DNA from: Hyphomicrobiales bacterium
Lineage (GTDB): Bacteria > Pseudomonadota > Alphaproteobacteria > Rhizobiales > MH13
Length of the DNA stretch: 64,000 bases
Assembly: GCA_017642935.1 (NCBI GenBank)
Contig: JAEPOK010000002.1
Coordinates: forward strand, 858,501 to 922,500
Direction: 5' to 3'
The notes beneath the pieces were generated by a model. That model saw nothing but the letters and a program-made list of their open reading frames with translations. It was not told the DNA's origin and did no database searches. Position numbers and translations under genes: made by a program. Positions within the stretch are counted from its first letter, which is position 1. Every line of letters starts with the position of its first letter. Shown one piece after another: positions 29,648 through 40,380 of this stretch.

Positions 29648-30418
29648 CTAAGCCTTTGGTCGTGCCGCCAGCACAATGTAATTGACGTCCAGGTCGTTGG
29701 GCACGCGTTTCCAGCGATCTTCCAGCGGGTTGAACGTCACGCCGGCCTTGTCGATGATCGCCATCCCGGTCGGCGCGAGGGCACTGGCGAGTTCTTCCGG
29801 TTTGACCAGTTTTTCATACTGGTGCGTGCCGACCGGCAACCAGCGTAGCAGTCGCTCGGCGCCGATGATCGCCATGAAGAAGGCTTTGGCCGTGCGATTG
29901 ATCGTGGCGATCACCATCAGCCCGCCGGGTTTCACCATAGCTGCGCAATCTGCAACAAAGCTGTCCACGTCGGCGACATGCTCGACCACTTCCATGTTGA
30001 GCACGACATCGAAAGTTTCGCCCTCGGCGAGCAGCGCCTCGGCGGTCGTCGCCCGGTAATCGATTGTCAGGCCTTGTTCCTGTGCGTGAACCGATGCGGT
30101 GTTGATGTTCTTTTCGGACGCATCGACGCCGACGATCGTTGCGCCAAGGCGCGCCATGGGCTCGCAGATCAAGCCGCCGCCGCAGCCAATATCGAGAATG
30201 CGCAGTCCTTGAAAAGGATGGGCCAGCTTCTCGTCGAGGCCAAAATGCGCGCACAGCTTCTCGCGAATATAGGCAAGACGCACCGGGTTGAACTTGTGCA
30301 GCACGCCGAACTTGCCCTTCGGGTCCCACCACTCGGCCGCCAGAGCGGAAAAGCGCGCAACCTCATCCGGGTCGATGGAGCTGACTGGTGTGGCGGTGCT
30401 GGATGCGCTGTCCGTCAT
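29648..30418 (-). CDS. ubiG: Ubiquinone biosynthesis O-methyltransferase
   Basis: Carries out both O-methylations in ubiquinone synthesis. 256 residues. The SAM-binding motif is [18 protein letters not shown] followed by VGVDASEKN. Family-typical [22 protein letters not shown]-like ([12 protein letters not shown]) and [15 protein letters not shown] are present. In related genomes ubiG and lysC are near neighbours and divergent; here a chemoreceptor gene separates them. Confidence 0.96.
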   Translation of the reverse strand: MTDSASSTATPVSSIDPDEVARFSALAAEWWDPKGKFGVLHKFNPVRLAYIREKLCAHFGLDEKLAHPFQGLRILDIGCGGGLICEPMARLGATIVGVDASEKNINTASVHAQEQGLTIDYRATTAEALLAEGETFDVVLNMEVVEHVADVDSFVADCAAMVKPGGLMVIATINRTAKAFFMAIIGAERLLRWLPVGTHQYEKLVKPEELASALAPTGMAIIDKAGVTFNPLEDRWKRVPNDLDVNYIVLAARPKA

Positions 30419-30528
30419 GTAGAGGAATGCCTGGTGCGTGTCTCGGTTGCCTTATCTATCCGATGCGGGCTGGCAAGCGCCAGTGGCCACATGTCGCGCC
30501 TCTGCGATCCGCGAATAGGTGTCCAACG

Positions 30529-30560
30529 AAAAAGGCGCGCCGTGCGGGACGACGCGCCTT
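30529..30560 (-). terminator. Intrinsic terminator after the chemoreceptor gene
   Basis: On the minus strand, AAGGCGCG and CGCGCCTT pair around a 13-base loop and are followed by TTTTT. It lies 24 bases past the stop codon of the chemoreceptor gene, which ends at 30584. Confidence 0.8.
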
Positions 30561-30583
30561 CAAGCGGTTTGTTCTGATCCGTT

Positions 30584-32266
30584 CTAAGCGGCCGAGACTT
30601 CGCTAAGGAACGTGTCGATCTCGCGACGCAGATTGTCGGCTTTGTCGGAGACATCCTTGGCCGCCGCGCGGACCGACCCGGCAGAGTTGGATGTTTCGCC
30701 GGCGGATTGTTTCAAGACGCCAACATTCTCCGCCACGTTGGATGTACCCTGTACCACTTCCATCACCGAAGACGAAATTTCCGCGGTGGCGGCGCCCTGT
30801 TGCTGCGTAGCCTGAGCAATCATGTCGATCGTGCCGTTGATGTTCTCGATCACGGTTCCAATGTCGCGGATTGCGACCACAGTTTCGCCGGTTGCGTCCT
30901 GGATCGAACCGATTTGCTCAGAGATGTCCTCGGTCGCCTTGGCTGTTTGTGAGGCGAGCGTTTTGACCTCGCTGGCAACGACAGCAAAGCCTTTGCCCGC
31001 TTCGCCAGCGCGTGCGGCTTCGATGGTGGCGTTCAAGGCGAGAAGGTTGGTCTGCTCGGCGATGTCGGAAATCAGCTTGACCACATCGCCAATGCGCTGG
31101 GCTGCTTCTGACAAGCTTTCGACTTTGTCGTTGGTTGTGCGCACACTTGTCGTGGCCTGGCCAACCGTTGTGGTGGTCTCGTCCAACTGGCGGGAGATTT
31201 CTGAAATCGATGCCGTCAGTTCCTCCGTAGCGCTGGCCACGGTTTGAACGTTGGAAGACGCATCTTCAGCCGCGTGGGCCGCTGTTGAGGCGCGCTGAGC
31301 GGTGTCTTCGGCAACACCGGCAACACCGGTTGCCACTTCTTCCATTTCAGCGACGCGTTCAGCGACGCTGTCCAAGACCTCGGAAACCGACGAGCGGAAG
31401 CCGGCAATCAACTCCTCGATGCGAGCCTGGCGCTCCATCTGCTGATTGGCATTGCCCTTCACCACGCCCGCCATCTCGGCCTGTTTGACTGCGTTCTCGC
31501 GGAACACCTCCACGGCGTTGGCCATAGCGCCGATCTCATGGGCTTCCTCGCGAGCCGGTACAGTGAGATCGGTGTTGCCGTCGGCAAGCTCCTGCATGGT
31601 TGAGGTGATGGCGCGAACGGGACGTGAGATCGAGCGACCGATCCACCAGCCGGCAGCGGCGCCAAACAGGATGATGAGGCCACCGATAACGGCAAACTTG
31701 CCCGCTTTCGCCATCAATGATGCCGTCAGATCGTCGGTATAGAGGCCTGTGCCGATGGCCCAACCCCATGGTTCGAACTGGGCGACATAGGACAGCTTGT
31801 GGACCGGCTCATCTGATCCGGCGCGCGGCCAATAATAGTCAACGAAGCCGGAGCGCTCCGGCGAAGAAGCGGCAACGATCAATTCGCGGAACAGATACTT
31901 ACCGTTGGGGTCCTGAAGATCGCTGAGATTTTGGCCATCCAGATCAGGACGGACGGCATGCATGATCATGTTGCCGTCTAGATCATGGATAAAGAAGTAC
32001 TCGATGTCGCGGTAACGGACGTCGCGGATGATATCCATCGCGGTCGTCTGTGCCTGCTCCATCGTGATCTCGCCGGCCTCGGCGCGTGCGTGCTGCGCAG
32101 CAACCTGCGACAGTGCACTATCGGTCAAGCTGATTAGTTCGCCCTGGCGCTGCTCGTTGAGCATTTGATTGGACAGATAAAGAAACGCAGCCGCAAGCGC
32201 GAAAACGCCCACCATGAACACAGCGGATAGTGCGCCCAAGCGCATACCGATCGACAACTTCTTCAC
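30584..32266 (-). CDS. Methyl-accepting chemotaxis protein with Cache sensor
   Basis: A 560-residue transmembrane chemoreceptor. TM1 spans about residues 8-30 and TM2 about 188-210. Between them lies a periplasmic single-Cache type domain ([44 protein letters not shown]), which often binds small organic acids. A HAMP region follows (about 210-265), then the signalling domain with the conserved tip [19 protein letters not shown]. No CheR-binding pentapeptide is at the C-terminus, which ends FLSEVSAA. No che genes are nearby. It appears inserted between ubiG and lysC. Confidence 0.95.
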   Translation of the reverse strand: MKKLSIGMRLGALSAVFMVGVFALAAAFLYLSNQMLNEQRQGELISLTDSALSQVAAQHARAEAGEITMEQAQTTAMDIIRDVRYRDIEYFFIHDLDGNMIMHAVRPDLDGQNLSDLQDPNGKYLFRELIVAASSPERSGFVDYYWPRAGSDEPVHKLSYVAQFEPWGWAIGTGLYTDDLTASLMAKAGKFAVIGGLIILFGAAAGWWIGRSISRPVRAITSTMQELADGNTDLTVPAREEAHEIGAMANAVEVFRENAVKQAEMAGVVKGNANQQMERQARIEELIAGFRSSVSEVLDSVAERVAEMEEVATGVAGVAEDTAQRASTAAHAAEDASSNVQTVASATEELTASISEISRQLDETTTTVGQATTSVRTTNDKVESLSEAAQRIGDVVKLISDIAEQTNLLALNATIEAARAGEAGKGFAVVASEVKTLASQTAKATEDISEQIGSIQDATGETVVAIRDIGTVIENINGTIDMIAQATQQQGAATAEISSSVMEVVQGTSNVAENVGVLKQSAGETSNSAGSVRAAAKDVSDKADNLRREIDTFLSEVSAA

Positions 32267-32571
32267 GTGGAACCCCCACTAAACGTTTGTTCGGCACGCA
32301 ATTAGAGCGCCGAGCAAGCCTGATTTTGAGAACCTTGGACGTGACGAGCACGTAAAGCCCTCTCCCAAACAGTGCTTATCGGTAAAACTTCTTAAAAAAG
32401 TGCGATGGGCTGGGGCATCACAGGGTGACGTTGGGTTACCTAACCACTGCCATCAAAGATTGCGGCCAAAGCGGCAATGGACTTCAGCATGCTTTGCGGC
32501 TAACACGCGCCCGTTCGATTGGGGCGCGTCGGCCCCACCCTTCCTGCGCTGGAAAGATCAGTTCAACGCCC
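32267..32571. other. Divergent intergenic region with hairpin before lysC
   Basis: A 305-bp gap between the divergent chemoreceptor and lysC genes that must hold both promoters. I see no convincing small gene. Structures noted: a GGTTACCTAACC palindrome at 32434-32445, and a hairpin with a perfect 8-bp stem (ACGCGCCC 32505-32512 with GGGCGCGT 32522-32529) about 43 bases before the lysC start. It has no T run, so it is not a simple terminator. I see no lysine riboswitch features. Confidence 0.4.
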
Positions 32572-33858
32572 ATGGCTCGTTTGGTCCTGAAATTTGGCGG
32601 TACGTCGGTCGCCGATCTGGAGCGTATTCGCACCGTCGCGCGTCATGTGAAGCGTGAGGTTGAGGCCGGGCACGAAGTGGCGGTCGTGGTGTCGGCGATG
32701 TCGGGCAAGACCAACGAACTGGTCGGCTGGGTGCAGGATATGCCGCGCGTAGCCGGAGCCAACGCACCCATTTATGACGCCCGCGAGTATGATGCTGTGG
32801 TTGCCTCCGGTGAGCAGGTCACGTCCGGCCTCCTAGCGATCGCTTTGCAGGCCATGGGGGTGGATGCACGCTCCTGGCAAGGTTGGCAAATTCCACTCAA
32901 AACCGATGCCAGCCATGGCGCGGCACGGATTGATTCCATCGATGCGCATACGCTCGTCGGCCGGATGTCGGGTCGTGAAACCGGCAGCCCGCAGGTGGCC
33001 GTGATCGCCGGTTTTCAGGGCATTTCGCCCGATGGACGGATTGCAACGCTTGGGCGAGGTGGGTCGGATACCTCTGCGGTGGCTATTGCGGCGGCCGTTG
33101 GTGCCGATCGCTGCGATATCTACACCGATGTGGATGGCGTCTACACAACGGATCCGCGCGTTGCATCCAAAGCGCAGCGGATGGACAAGATCGCCTTTGA
33201 AGAGATGCTGGAAATGGCATCGCTTGGGGCCAAAGTTTTGCAAGTGCGCTCGGTTGAACTGGCCATGGTGCATGGCGTGCGGGTGTTCGTGCGTTCGTCT
33301 TTCGATGATCCGGATGCACCTGACCTTGCGACCGATACGCCGGTCGGCACGCTGATTTGCGATGAGGAAGAGATAATGGAAGAGCAAGTCGTCACCGGCA
33401 TCGCCTTTTCGCGCGATGAAGCTCAAATTTCGCTGCGCCGGGTGAAGGATCGACCGGGGGTGGCCGCCGGTGTATTCGGTCCGCTGGCCGACGCCGGCAT
33501 TAATGTGGATATGATCGTGCAGATCATCTCCGCCGATGGCGCGACCACCGACATCACCTTTACGCTTCCTGAAGGCGATTACGACCGCGCGGTTGGCATT
33601 TTGGAGCATCCCGATAGCGGGATTGAGTTTGATGCACTTAACGGTTCGAAAGACGTTGTGAAAGTGTCGGTAATCGGTATTGGCATGCGCAGCCATGCCG
33701 GCGTTGCAGCCGACGCTTTCAAGGCGTTGTCGGAGAAAAACATCAATATCCGCGCCATCACGACCTCGGAGATCAAGATCTCCGTCCTTATCGATGCGGC
33801 TTATACTGAGCTTGCCGTGCGCACGCTGCATTCGCTATACGGACTCGACGCGGCATAA
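32572..33858 (+). CDS. lysC: Aspartate kinase
   Basis: Phosphorylates aspartate, the first step toward lysine, methionine and threonine. From ATG 32572 it is 428 residues, as in other rhizobial LysC; the frame is open to 32425 but the extra part is not conserved-looking. The start motif MARLVLKFGGTSVAD binds ATP. GRGGSDTSAVAIAAA and YTDVDGVYTTDPR are kinase motifs. Two ACT domains follow from about residue 265 (DRPGVAAGVFGPLADAGINVDMIVQ), implying feedback control by end-product amino acids. Confidence 0.97.
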   Translation: MARLVLKFGGTSVADLERIRTVARHVKREVEAGHEVAVVVSAMSGKTNELVGWVQDMPRVAGANAPIYDAREYDAVVASGEQVTSGLLAIALQAMGVDARSWQGWQIPLKTDASHGAARIDSIDAHTLVGRMSGRETGSPQVAVIAGFQGISPDGRIATLGRGGSDTSAVAIAAAVGADRCDIYTDVDGVYTTDPRVASKAQRMDKIAFEEMLEMASLGAKVLQVRSVELAMVHGVRVFVRSSFDDPDAPDLATDTPVGTLICDEEEIMEEQVVTGIAFSRDEAQISLRRVKDRPGVAAGVFGPLADAGINVDMIVQIISADGATTDITFTLPEGDYDRAVGILEHPDSGIEFDALNGSKDVVKVSVIGIGMRSHAGVAADAFKALSEKNINIRAITTSEIKISVLIDAAYTELAVRTLHSLYGLDAA

Positions 33859-33951
33859 ACGGACAGATCCGGTTGCCGCAACGGTGCGGCGGCGCTGACC
33901 TCTCCATCCGAGTTGATGGCGCCATAGACCACCTGACAGGCGAGGCCACCT

Positions 33952-36222
33952 ATGCCCACGCGCAGTTCTCTGGCGGGGCCGCGTGTCCTGTTGCGGCGCT
34001 TGCGCGAGGTTATGGCCGAGCGCATTAGCGGGCAGGAGCGGCTGGATAAGATCACGGTGCTCATCGCGGCCAATATGGTGGCCGAGGTGTGCTCGGTTTA
34101 CCTGTTGCGCGCCGACGGAGTGCTGGAGCTTTCCTCCACCGAGGGCCTGAACAAGGATGCGGTGCACCAGACAGGGCTGAAAGTTGGCGAGGGTCTGGTC
34201 GGCGTGATCGCGGCAAGCGCCGAACCGCTTAATCTCGCTGACGCGCAAAAGCACCCAAGCTTCGCCTATTTGCCGGAAACCGGCGAGGAGGATTACCACT
34301 CTTTCCTCGGCGTGCCAGTGATGCGGGTTGGCCGCGTCCTCGGTGTTCTGACCGTGCAGAACCAGGCGCGGCGCAGCTACTCCGAAGAAGAAGTCGAAGC
34401 GCTGCAGACTGTTGCCATGGTCATCGCCGAGATGATGGCCGCTGGTGAGTTGCAAGGGGTTTCGCGCGCGGGTCTCGATCTGGAAGCGAACCGGCAGCTG
34501 CACTTGGAAGGGTCGGGCTTCGCCGAGGGTGTTGGTCTTGGCCATGTGGTGCTGCATGAGCCGCGCCTCATCGTCACCGATATGATCGCCGAAAACGTGG
34601 ATGAGGAGATCGATCGGCTCGATCAGGCGATCGCCCGGCTGCGGCTCTCCATCGACAGCATTGTGGAGTCCGGCGATGTGGCCCATCACGGTGAGCACCG
34701 CGACATCCTCGAAGCCTATCGGATGTTCGCCTATGATCGCGGTTGGGCGCGGCGGATGCGCGAAGCGATTCAATCCGGTCTGACCGCTGAGGCAGCGGTG
34801 GAGCGCGTCCAGTCCGACACGCGCGCGAAACTAATGCGCCAAAAGGATCCTTTGATCCGCGAGCGGCTGAACGATTTTGACGATCTAGCCTATCGGCTGT
34901 TCCGCGAACTTTCCGGCGAGAATGGACGTCATCAGGACCAGATGCCAGACGATGCGGTGATTGTTGCCCGCATGATGGGCGCTGCCGAATTGCTTGATTA
35001 TGAGCGCGCGAAAATTCGTGGTCTGGTGCTCGAAGAGGGCGGTCCGACCAGCCACGTGGCCGTCGTTGCGCGTGCCATGGGTGTGCCGGTCGTTGGCCGC
35101 GTTGCCGGCGTGGTGGCGCTGGTTGAAGATGGCGATCCGATCATTCTCGATGGCGATGAGGGTGCGGTCCATGTGCGCCCACAGGTCGATGTCGAGCGGG
35201 CCTATGTGGAAAAGGTCAAATTTCGCGCCCGGCGCCAGGCGCAATACCGCGCGCTGAAGGACCGGGACTCGGTGACCGCCTGCGGCGTGCCGATCATGCT
35301 GCAGCACAATGCCGGTCTTCTGATCGACTTGCCGAGCCTAGAAGAAACCGGGGCGGAAGGCATCGGGCTCTTCCGTACCGAGCTTCAGTTCATGGTGGCG
35401 CGCTCCCTGCCGCGCACCAAGGAGCAGGAGCACCTTTATGCGCGCGTGCTTGATGCAGCGGGCGACCGGACCGTCACGTTCCGCACGCTCGATATCGGTG
35501 GCGACAAGGTGCTTCCCTATATGCGTACCTTCGCCGAAGAGAACCCGGCGCTTGGCTGGCGCGCGGTGCGCCTCGGTCTCGATCGTCCGGGATTGATGCG
35601 CCTGCAAATCCGCGCACTGCTTATGGCGGCCGCTGGACGGTCTTTGCGGCTGATGTTCCCGATGGTGACCGATGTTGCCGAACTGGATGCCGCCAAGGGT
35701 CTCGTACGGCGGGAAATCTCGCACCTGTTGAAGCATGGCTACAAAGTGCCGACAGACCTCAAGGTTGGGTCGATGATCGAGGTTCCGGCCTTGCTCTATG
35801 AGCTTGATGCGCTGATGAGCCGGTGCGACTTCGTTTCGGTTGGCTCCAATGATCTGTTTCAGTTCATGACGGCGACCGATCGCGGCAACACGCGGCTTTC
35901 TGGACGCTTCGACATACTGTCACCGAGCTTCCTACGGCCGCTGAAAGCCATTGCCGAGGCCAGTGAGCGCAATCGCTGCCCGGTCACGGTGTGCGGTGAG
36001 ATGGCTGGTCGTCCGGTTGAGGCGCTGGCGCTGCTTGGGCTTGGATTCCGCCGCCTTTCCATGTCGCCAGCCTCGGTCGGACCAGTGAAGGCGATGGTGA
36101 TTGATGTGCGCATGGAGCCGCTTACCGACGCGATGGATGCCATGCTCGCCGATCCGCTGGCGACCGTCTCGGTGCGCGAGGCTCTGGTTGCCTATGCGAA
36201 CGAACATAGCATATGCCTCTAG
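33952..36222 (+). CDS. ptsP: PEP-protein phosphotransferase of the nitrogen PTS (EI-Ntr)
   Basis: Starts the PTS-Ntr phosphorelay (EI-Ntr to NPr to EIIA-Ntr), a regulatory system for nitrogen, potassium and carbon metabolism. 756 residues. An N-terminal GAF domain (about 20-165), which in rhizobia can sense glutamine, precedes the EI domains. The phospho-accepting His368 is in [15 protein letters not shown]. The PEP-binding barrel has [22 protein letters not shown] and VTVCGEMAG. The stop codon is two bases from the prfA start. Its partners are not in this window. Confidence 0.96.
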   Translation: MPTRSSLAGPRVLLRRLREVMAERISGQERLDKITVLIAANMVAEVCSVYLLRADGVLELSSTEGLNKDAVHQTGLKVGEGLVGVIAASAEPLNLADAQKHPSFAYLPETGEEDYHSFLGVPVMRVGRVLGVLTVQNQARRSYSEEEVEALQTVAMVIAEMMAAGELQGVSRAGLDLEANRQLHLEGSGFAEGVGLGHVVLHEPRLIVTDMIAENVDEEIDRLDQAIARLRLSIDSIVESGDVAHHGEHRDILEAYRMFAYDRGWARRMREAIQSGLTAEAAVERVQSDTRAKLMRQKDPLIRERLNDFDDLAYRLFRELSGENGRHQDQMPDDAVIVARMMGAAELLDYERAKIRGLVLEEGGPTSHVAVVARAMGVPVVGRVAGVVALVEDGDPIILDGDEGAVHVRPQVDVERAYVEKVKFRARRQAQYRALKDRDSVTACGVPIMLQHNAGLLIDLPSLEETGAEGIGLFRTELQFMVARSLPRTKEQEHLYARVLDAAGDRTVTFRTLDIGGDKVLPYMRTFAEENPALGWRAVRLGLDRPGLMRLQIRALLMAAAGRSLRLMFPMVTDVAELDAAKGLVRREISHLLKHGYKVPTDLKVGSMIEVPALLYELDALMSRCDFVSVGSNDLFQFMTATDRGNTRLSGRFDILSPSFLRPLKAIAEASERNRCPVTVCGEMAGRPVEALALLGLGFRRLSMSPASVGPVKAMVIDVRMEPLTDAMDAMLADPLATVSVREALVAYANEHSICL

Positions 36223-36224
36223 TC

Positions 36225-37298
36225 ATGATTTCAGACCAAAAAATTGATGCGCTGATCGCGCGCTTTGAAGGCATTTCGGCCAAGATGGCGTCTGGCGCGC
36301 AGTCCGATGAGTTTGTGCAGCTGTCGCGCGATTATGCCGAGCTGGAGCCCGTGGCCGAGCAGGCCAAGGAATTGCAGAAGACCCGCGATGAGCTCGAAGA
36401 AGCCCGCGAGATGCTCGCCGATCCTGATCTCGACAATGAGATGAAGGCGCTGACCGAAGCGGAAATTGCGGATCTTGAAGCGCGTTTCGACGAGCTTCAA
36501 GCGGCGTTGCAAGTGGCGCTTCTACCCAAAGACAAAGCCGATGCCGGTGGCGTTATTTTGGAAGTGCGTGCCGGCACTGGCGGTGACGAAGCAGCGCTTT
36601 TTGCTGGCGATCTGTTTCGCATGTATCAGCGCTACGCGCAGACCAAAGGCTTCAAAGTCGAGGTTCTGTCGACGTCGGAAGGCGAAGTTGGCGGCTTCAA
36701 GGAAATCGTCGCAGAGGTGCGTGGTCAGGGTGCCTACGGTCTACTCAAATTTGAGTCAGGCGTGCACCGCGTCCAACGTGTTCCGGAGACGGAATCCGGC
36801 GGGCGTATCCATACCTCAGCGGCCACAGTCGCCGTGCTGCCGGAAGCCAAGGACATCGATATCGAGGTGCGCAACGAGGATATTCGCATCGACACGATGA
36901 GGGCCTCTGGCGCCGGAGGTCAGCACGTGAACACCACCGATTCCGCCGTGCGCATCACCCATTTGCCGACCGGTATCGTTGTCCTGCAAAGTGAGAAATC
37001 ACAGCACCAAAACCGCGCGCGGGCGATGGAAGTGCTGAAAGCTCGGCTCTACGACATGGAGCGGCAGAAAGCCGCCGAAGAGCGCGCCGACGCGCGCAAG
37101 GGGCAGGTGGGGTCCGGTGATCGCTCCGAGCGCATTCGCACCTACAACTTCCCGCAAGGCCGCGTTACCGATCACCGGATTGGCCTGACGCTTTACTCGC
37201 TCGATCAGGTTTTGGCAGGCGAAGGGCTGGATGCGGTGATCGAGCCGTTGATCGCACAGCACCAGATGGAGTTGCTCGCCGAAAGCGAAGCCAATTGA
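36225..37298 (+). CDS. prfA: Peptide chain release factor 1
   Basis: Recognises UAA and UAG and releases the finished peptide. From ATG 36225 ([10 protein letters not shown]) it is 357 residues; an ATG at 36213 inside ptsP would add four. The peptidyl-transferase motif GGQ is at residues 231-233 in [15 protein letters not shown], with the Gln233 methylated by PrmC, the next gene. The codon-recognition P-x-T type loop lies in the middle of the protein (domain 2). It overlaps prmC by four bases. Confidence 0.97.
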   Translation: MISDQKIDALIARFEGISAKMASGAQSDEFVQLSRDYAELEPVAEQAKELQKTRDELEEAREMLADPDLDNEMKALTEAEIADLEARFDELQAALQVALLPKDKADAGGVILEVRAGTGGDEAALFAGDLFRMYQRYAQTKGFKVEVLSTSEGEVGGFKEIVAEVRGQGAYGLLKFESGVHRVQRVPETESGGRIHTSAATVAVLPEAKDIDIEVRNEDIRIDTMRASGAGGQHVNTTDSAVRITHLPTGIVVLQSEKSQHQNRARAMEVLKARLYDMERQKAAEERADARKGQVGSGDRSERIRTYNFPQGRVTDHRIGLTLYSLDQVLAGEGLDAVIEPLIAQHQMELLAESEAN

Positions 37299-38140
37299 AC
37301 CAAAGATTCAATGCGCTTGTGCGGGACCTTGCCACGCGCATTGACGCACGACCTCATGCCAATGGTCTGCGCGAAGCGCGCCTGCTCGTGGAGCATGTCA
37401 CCGGCCATTCGACCGCCGCGCAAATCGTGGTTGGTGACCATAGGGTTCCGCAAAACGACCAGGAAACATTGTTGGCGTTGGTTGCGCGGCGGGAGGCCGG
37501 TGAACCGCTGGCGCGCATTCTGGGGCGCGCGGCCTTTTGGGATTTCGAAGTCGGGCTCAATGCCGCGACACTCATTCCGCGCGATGATACCGCGACGCTG
37601 GTTGAGGCGGCGCTGGCGCGTCTGCCGGAGGACAGTTCAGCCCATGTCGTCGATGTGGGCACCGGCAGCGGCATCATTCTGCTTGCATTGGCGCGCGAGC
37701 GTCCCCACATCTCTGCAACCGGGTTGGATGTGGCGGCCGATGCTGTCACCCAAGCCCGTGCAAACGCCGTCGATCTAGGCCTGGCCGATCGGTTGAGTTT
37801 TGCCCAAAGCGATTGGCTCGATGCGGTCGATGGCCCTCTCGACATGATCGTCTCCAACCCGCCGTATATCCCGCAAGGTGCAATGACCGCGCTGGACGAG
37901 GAAGTTCGGTTGCACGATCCGCAGCGCGCCCTGGTCGCTGGCGATGATGGCTTGGATGCCTACCGCGCGATCTTTCCGCAAGCGGCGAACAAGCTGAAAC
38001 ATGGCGGCTATTTGCTGGTCGAGATCGGTCATGACCAAGCTGAGGCGGTTCAAGCGCTCGGACAGGCGAGTGGATTCCAGCTCCAGGAAACCCGGCAAGA
38101 CCTTTCCGGTCATGACCGGGTGGTGGTTTTTCAGCACTGA
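37295..38140 (+). CDS. prmC: Release factor glutamine N5-methyltransferase
   Basis: Methylates the GGQ glutamine of RF1 and RF2, raising termination efficiency. 281 residues. The start is a TTG at 37295 that overlaps the prfA TGA (TTGA), so it is translationally coupled and probably weakly initiated. SAM motif [16 protein letters not shown]; catalytic NPPY at residues 188-191 in [11 protein letters not shown]. Substrate and modifying enzyme are thus encoded side by side. Confidence 0.95.
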   Translation: MNQRFNALVRDLATRIDARPHANGLREARLLVEHVTGHSTAAQIVVGDHRVPQNDQETLLALVARREAGEPLARILGRAAFWDFEVGLNAATLIPRDDTATLVEAALARLPEDSSAHVVDVGTGSGIILLALARERPHISATGLDVAADAVTQARANAVDLGLADRLSFAQSDWLDAVDGPLDMIVSNPPYIPQGAMTALDEEVRLHDPQRALVAGDDGLDAYRAIFPQAANKLKHGGYLLVEIGHDQAEAVQALGQASGFQLQETRQDLSGHDRVVVFQH

Positions 38141-38534
38141 ATGCTAGGCAATGAAGGGCCGCGTGATCGGCCTTGCCCAAAAAAAGCTTGGAAAAGCGCG
38201 GCGAAGCAGCTAGGGGTGTTGGTGCTGCAGGGCACCTGGAAACGACAGCCAAGACACCACCCGATGATGGCAGGTGGGCCAGGTAGGGCGCAGCAAGCGA
38301 ACCTCACAGTTGAACGGGTTTGGTCTCGATCGCTCGCGATCAAGATCGCAGGCTTGATGCAATGTGACGCGTTGGCACAACACTGGATGGGTCCGGCCTC
38401 GGCCGTTGATCGCTTTGGGGTGTGGAGCTTGGAGCTTTGCGGGGTTTGGCAACGGACCGGTGGCGCGTGGCGCTGCGGTTGAACGCCATCAACCCTTTTG
38501 GATTTTTAGAGAAAAAGAGAACAAGACATTGGCA
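38141..38534. other. 394-bp gap with no identified gene
   Basis: The region between prmC and the DUF4167 gene. A plus-strand open frame (38141-38482) has no family look, no ribosome site and poor codon pattern. No RNase P, SRP RNA, tmRNA or tRNA signatures were found. It probably contains the DUF4167 promoter; an A-rich leader (AGAGAAAAAGAGAACAAG) precedes that start. Confidence 0.4.
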
Positions 38535-39428
38535 ATGAGACCTGGTCAATCGAACAAGCGTGGTCGCGGTCGCGGCGGACGTAAGGGGCCAAGCCCGCTA
38601 TCACGCAGCTATGAGTCAAACGGGCCGGACGTGAAAATTCGCGGCACCGCTCAGCATATTGCCGACAAATACATCAACCTTGCCCGTGACGCGCAATCGT
38701 CCGGCGATACGGTGTTGTCGGAAGCCTATTTTCAACATGCCGAGCATTTTTATCGGATCGTGGCCGCCGCTCAGCAGCAGATGAACCAGGCGGTCAATGT
38801 GAAGCGTGCCGACGATCCAATCGATACCGATGACAGCGACGATCGCGATGGCAAGGATGGCTTTGATCCGTCCGATCCGGATGCGCCGCAGCCAGAAGCC
38901 GGCGCCAACGGGTCTGGCCAAAACCGCAACGAAAACCGCCGCGATCGTAACCGCGATGATGATGATGACGGCGACCGGCGCTCGCGCCGCAACCGTGGCC
39001 GCCAGCGTCGTGGCCGAGGTGATGATGATCGTGGCGACGAGACGCGGGCCGATGCACGCTCCGAAGGTAGTCGTCGTGACGACACCGGGCGTGACGACAA
39101 TGGTCTTGGCGGAGACCGCGATACGGGCCGCGACGGCAATGGGTCCGATCGCCCGCGCGAAGATGCCAATGCGCAGGCTGAACCTGCAACAGTGCCGGCA
39201 GATGAAAGCGGCGCCAGCGACAGTTCATCCAGTGACGGCGACGAGCGGCCACGCCGCGCGCCGCGCCAGCGCAAGGCCCGTGTGGAAGTCGCCGATCGTT
39301 TCGACGGTGAGGAAACGCAGGCCAGTAGCCCGTCTGAGGCTGAAAGCAAGCCTGCTCCTGAGGCGCCTAAGCCGGTATCTTTAGGCGATGATGTGCCGCC
39401 GGTTCAGGCCGCCTCTGACGACACCTGA
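38535..39428 (+). CDS. DUF4167 domain-containing protein, likely RNA-binding
   Basis: 297 residues from ATG 38535. The conserved N-terminus (MRPGQSNKRGRGR, then PLSRSYESNGPDVKIRGTAQ, and YINLARDAQSSGD) is DUF4167, a family I know mainly from Hyphomicrobiales. After about residue 95 it becomes low complexity, with Asp-rich stretches and repeated R-N-R/R-G-R clusters, suggesting a disordered nucleic-acid-binding tail. The longer frame from 38364 is not conserved. It sits between prmC and, further on, clpB, as in related genomes, but here with an insert of about 4.9 kb before clpB. Confidence 0.9.
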   Translation: MRPGQSNKRGRGRGGRKGPSPLSRSYESNGPDVKIRGTAQHIADKYINLARDAQSSGDTVLSEAYFQHAEHFYRIVAAAQQQMNQAVNVKRADDPIDTDDSDDRDGKDGFDPSDPDAPQPEAGANGSGQNRNENRRDRNRDDDDDGDRRSRRNRGRQRRGRGDDDRGDETRADARSEGSRRDDTGRDDNGLGGDRDTGRDGNGSDRPREDANAQAEPATVPADESGASDSSSSDGDERPRRAPRQRKARVEVADRFDGEETQASSPSEAESKPAPEAPKPVSLGDDVPPVQAASDDT

Positions 39429-39437
39429 CGCTCTTCT

Positions 39438-40205
39438 CTAGAGCACGACCACCTGATCGCCGGGCGCCATGCGCCCGGCTTTTTTGACGGTCGCATAAAG
39501 CCCAAGGCTTGGTTTGCCGCGATGGCCTTGAAGGGCGCGGACCAAATCCTGGTCCCGGGTTGCACTGTCTGGGTTCACATCGATGGCGCGGCAGCGATTG
39601 ATCGGCACTTCGACAAAAATCTCTGCCGTTCCGAACACGATGGTCTTGCCGACCAGGTCCTCTTCTTCAAAGGCGTTCCATCCCTCCACTAGCACATTGG
39701 CGCGTAGCCGCCGCGGATCGAGGTCGGCGCCAACCTTCTGTCCGAGCCAGTCGATGGATGCTTGGTTCTGCAGCGATATCCACCGCCCCGGCACATCGGT
39801 GAAACCGTGACCTGAGGCCAGGTCATCGGCTTTCTTTAACCGCAAGGGCCCACGCACGCCTTGTTCGACCAGCTCCTCGGCCAGTGCCTCAAGATCGGAT
39901 GAAGCTTCGGGGTCGATGGAGAAGGCGCGGCCATCAAGGGTAGTAATGGCGAGCGTTCCTGCGGCTTCATCATAGCGTGCGCTCATACGTCCCGTGCTTG
40001 GCTGATGGACCATGCAAACAAACTGCAGCTTGGCGACATGTTTGGGATTGGCCGGATCAAACTCCGATGGGCCGTTTTCCAGCGCAAAAGCCCGGTCGAA
40101 CGGGAACAGTCCGCCAGTTTCAACGTCCACCGCATCCATGCTTTCCCCGCCCAGGCCTTTGACCGGCCAACGCCAAAGGTGGGTGATGGAGGCGGTGTCT
40201 GTCAT
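39438..40205 (-). CDS. MOSC domain protein
   Basis: 255 residues from ATG 40205; the frame is open to 40253. An N-terminal MOSC_N beta-barrel (about 1-110: ITHLWRWPVKGLGGE, FPFDRAFAL) is followed by a MOSC domain (about 115-250: LRANVLVEGWNAFEEEDLVGK, INRCRAIDVNPDS). MOSC proteins handle molybdenum cofactor or sulfur transfer, e.g. mARC and YcbX, which reduce N-hydroxylated bases; the Cys in INRCRAIDVN is the likely Mo ligand. The redox partner is not nearby. Confidence 0.9.
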   Translation of the reverse strand: MTDTASITHLWRWPVKGLGGESMDAVDVETGGLFPFDRAFALENGPSEFDPANPKHVAKLQFVCMVHQPSTGRMSARYDEAAGTLAITTLDGRAFSIDPEASSDLEALAEELVEQGVRGPLRLKKADDLASGHGFTDVPGRWISLQNQASIDWLGQKVGADLDPRRLRANVLVEGWNAFEEEDLVGKTIVFGTAEIFVEVPINRCRAIDVNPDSATRDQDLVRALQGHRGKPSLGLYATVKKAGRMAPGDQVVVL

Positions 40206-40380
40206 CGAATCGATCCTTTTAATGCTCGCTGCTCTTAGCGTTGCCCAGGACAAATGGCGAGATCACCGAAACGCGTGGATCGTCTGATCCGATCCGCTTG
40301 GCCAAGCCTCAATAGGGGCGTAAGGTCTTCGCCAGCGCGCCGTTTGTCATCCTACAGTGTTGGCGCGTTTTGGAGTTTCC

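Noticed and set aside
32267..32571. Possible lysine riboswitch before lysC
   Set aside because: The conserved core helices and junction sequences were not found; only a simple hairpin is present.
32833..33831. 332-codon minus-strand open frame opposite lysC
   Set aside because: Shadow frame with no recognisable motifs.
38141..38482. 113-codon open frame between prmC and DUF4167
   Set aside because: Begins directly at the prmC stop, has no ribosome site and no conserved look; treated as non-coding.
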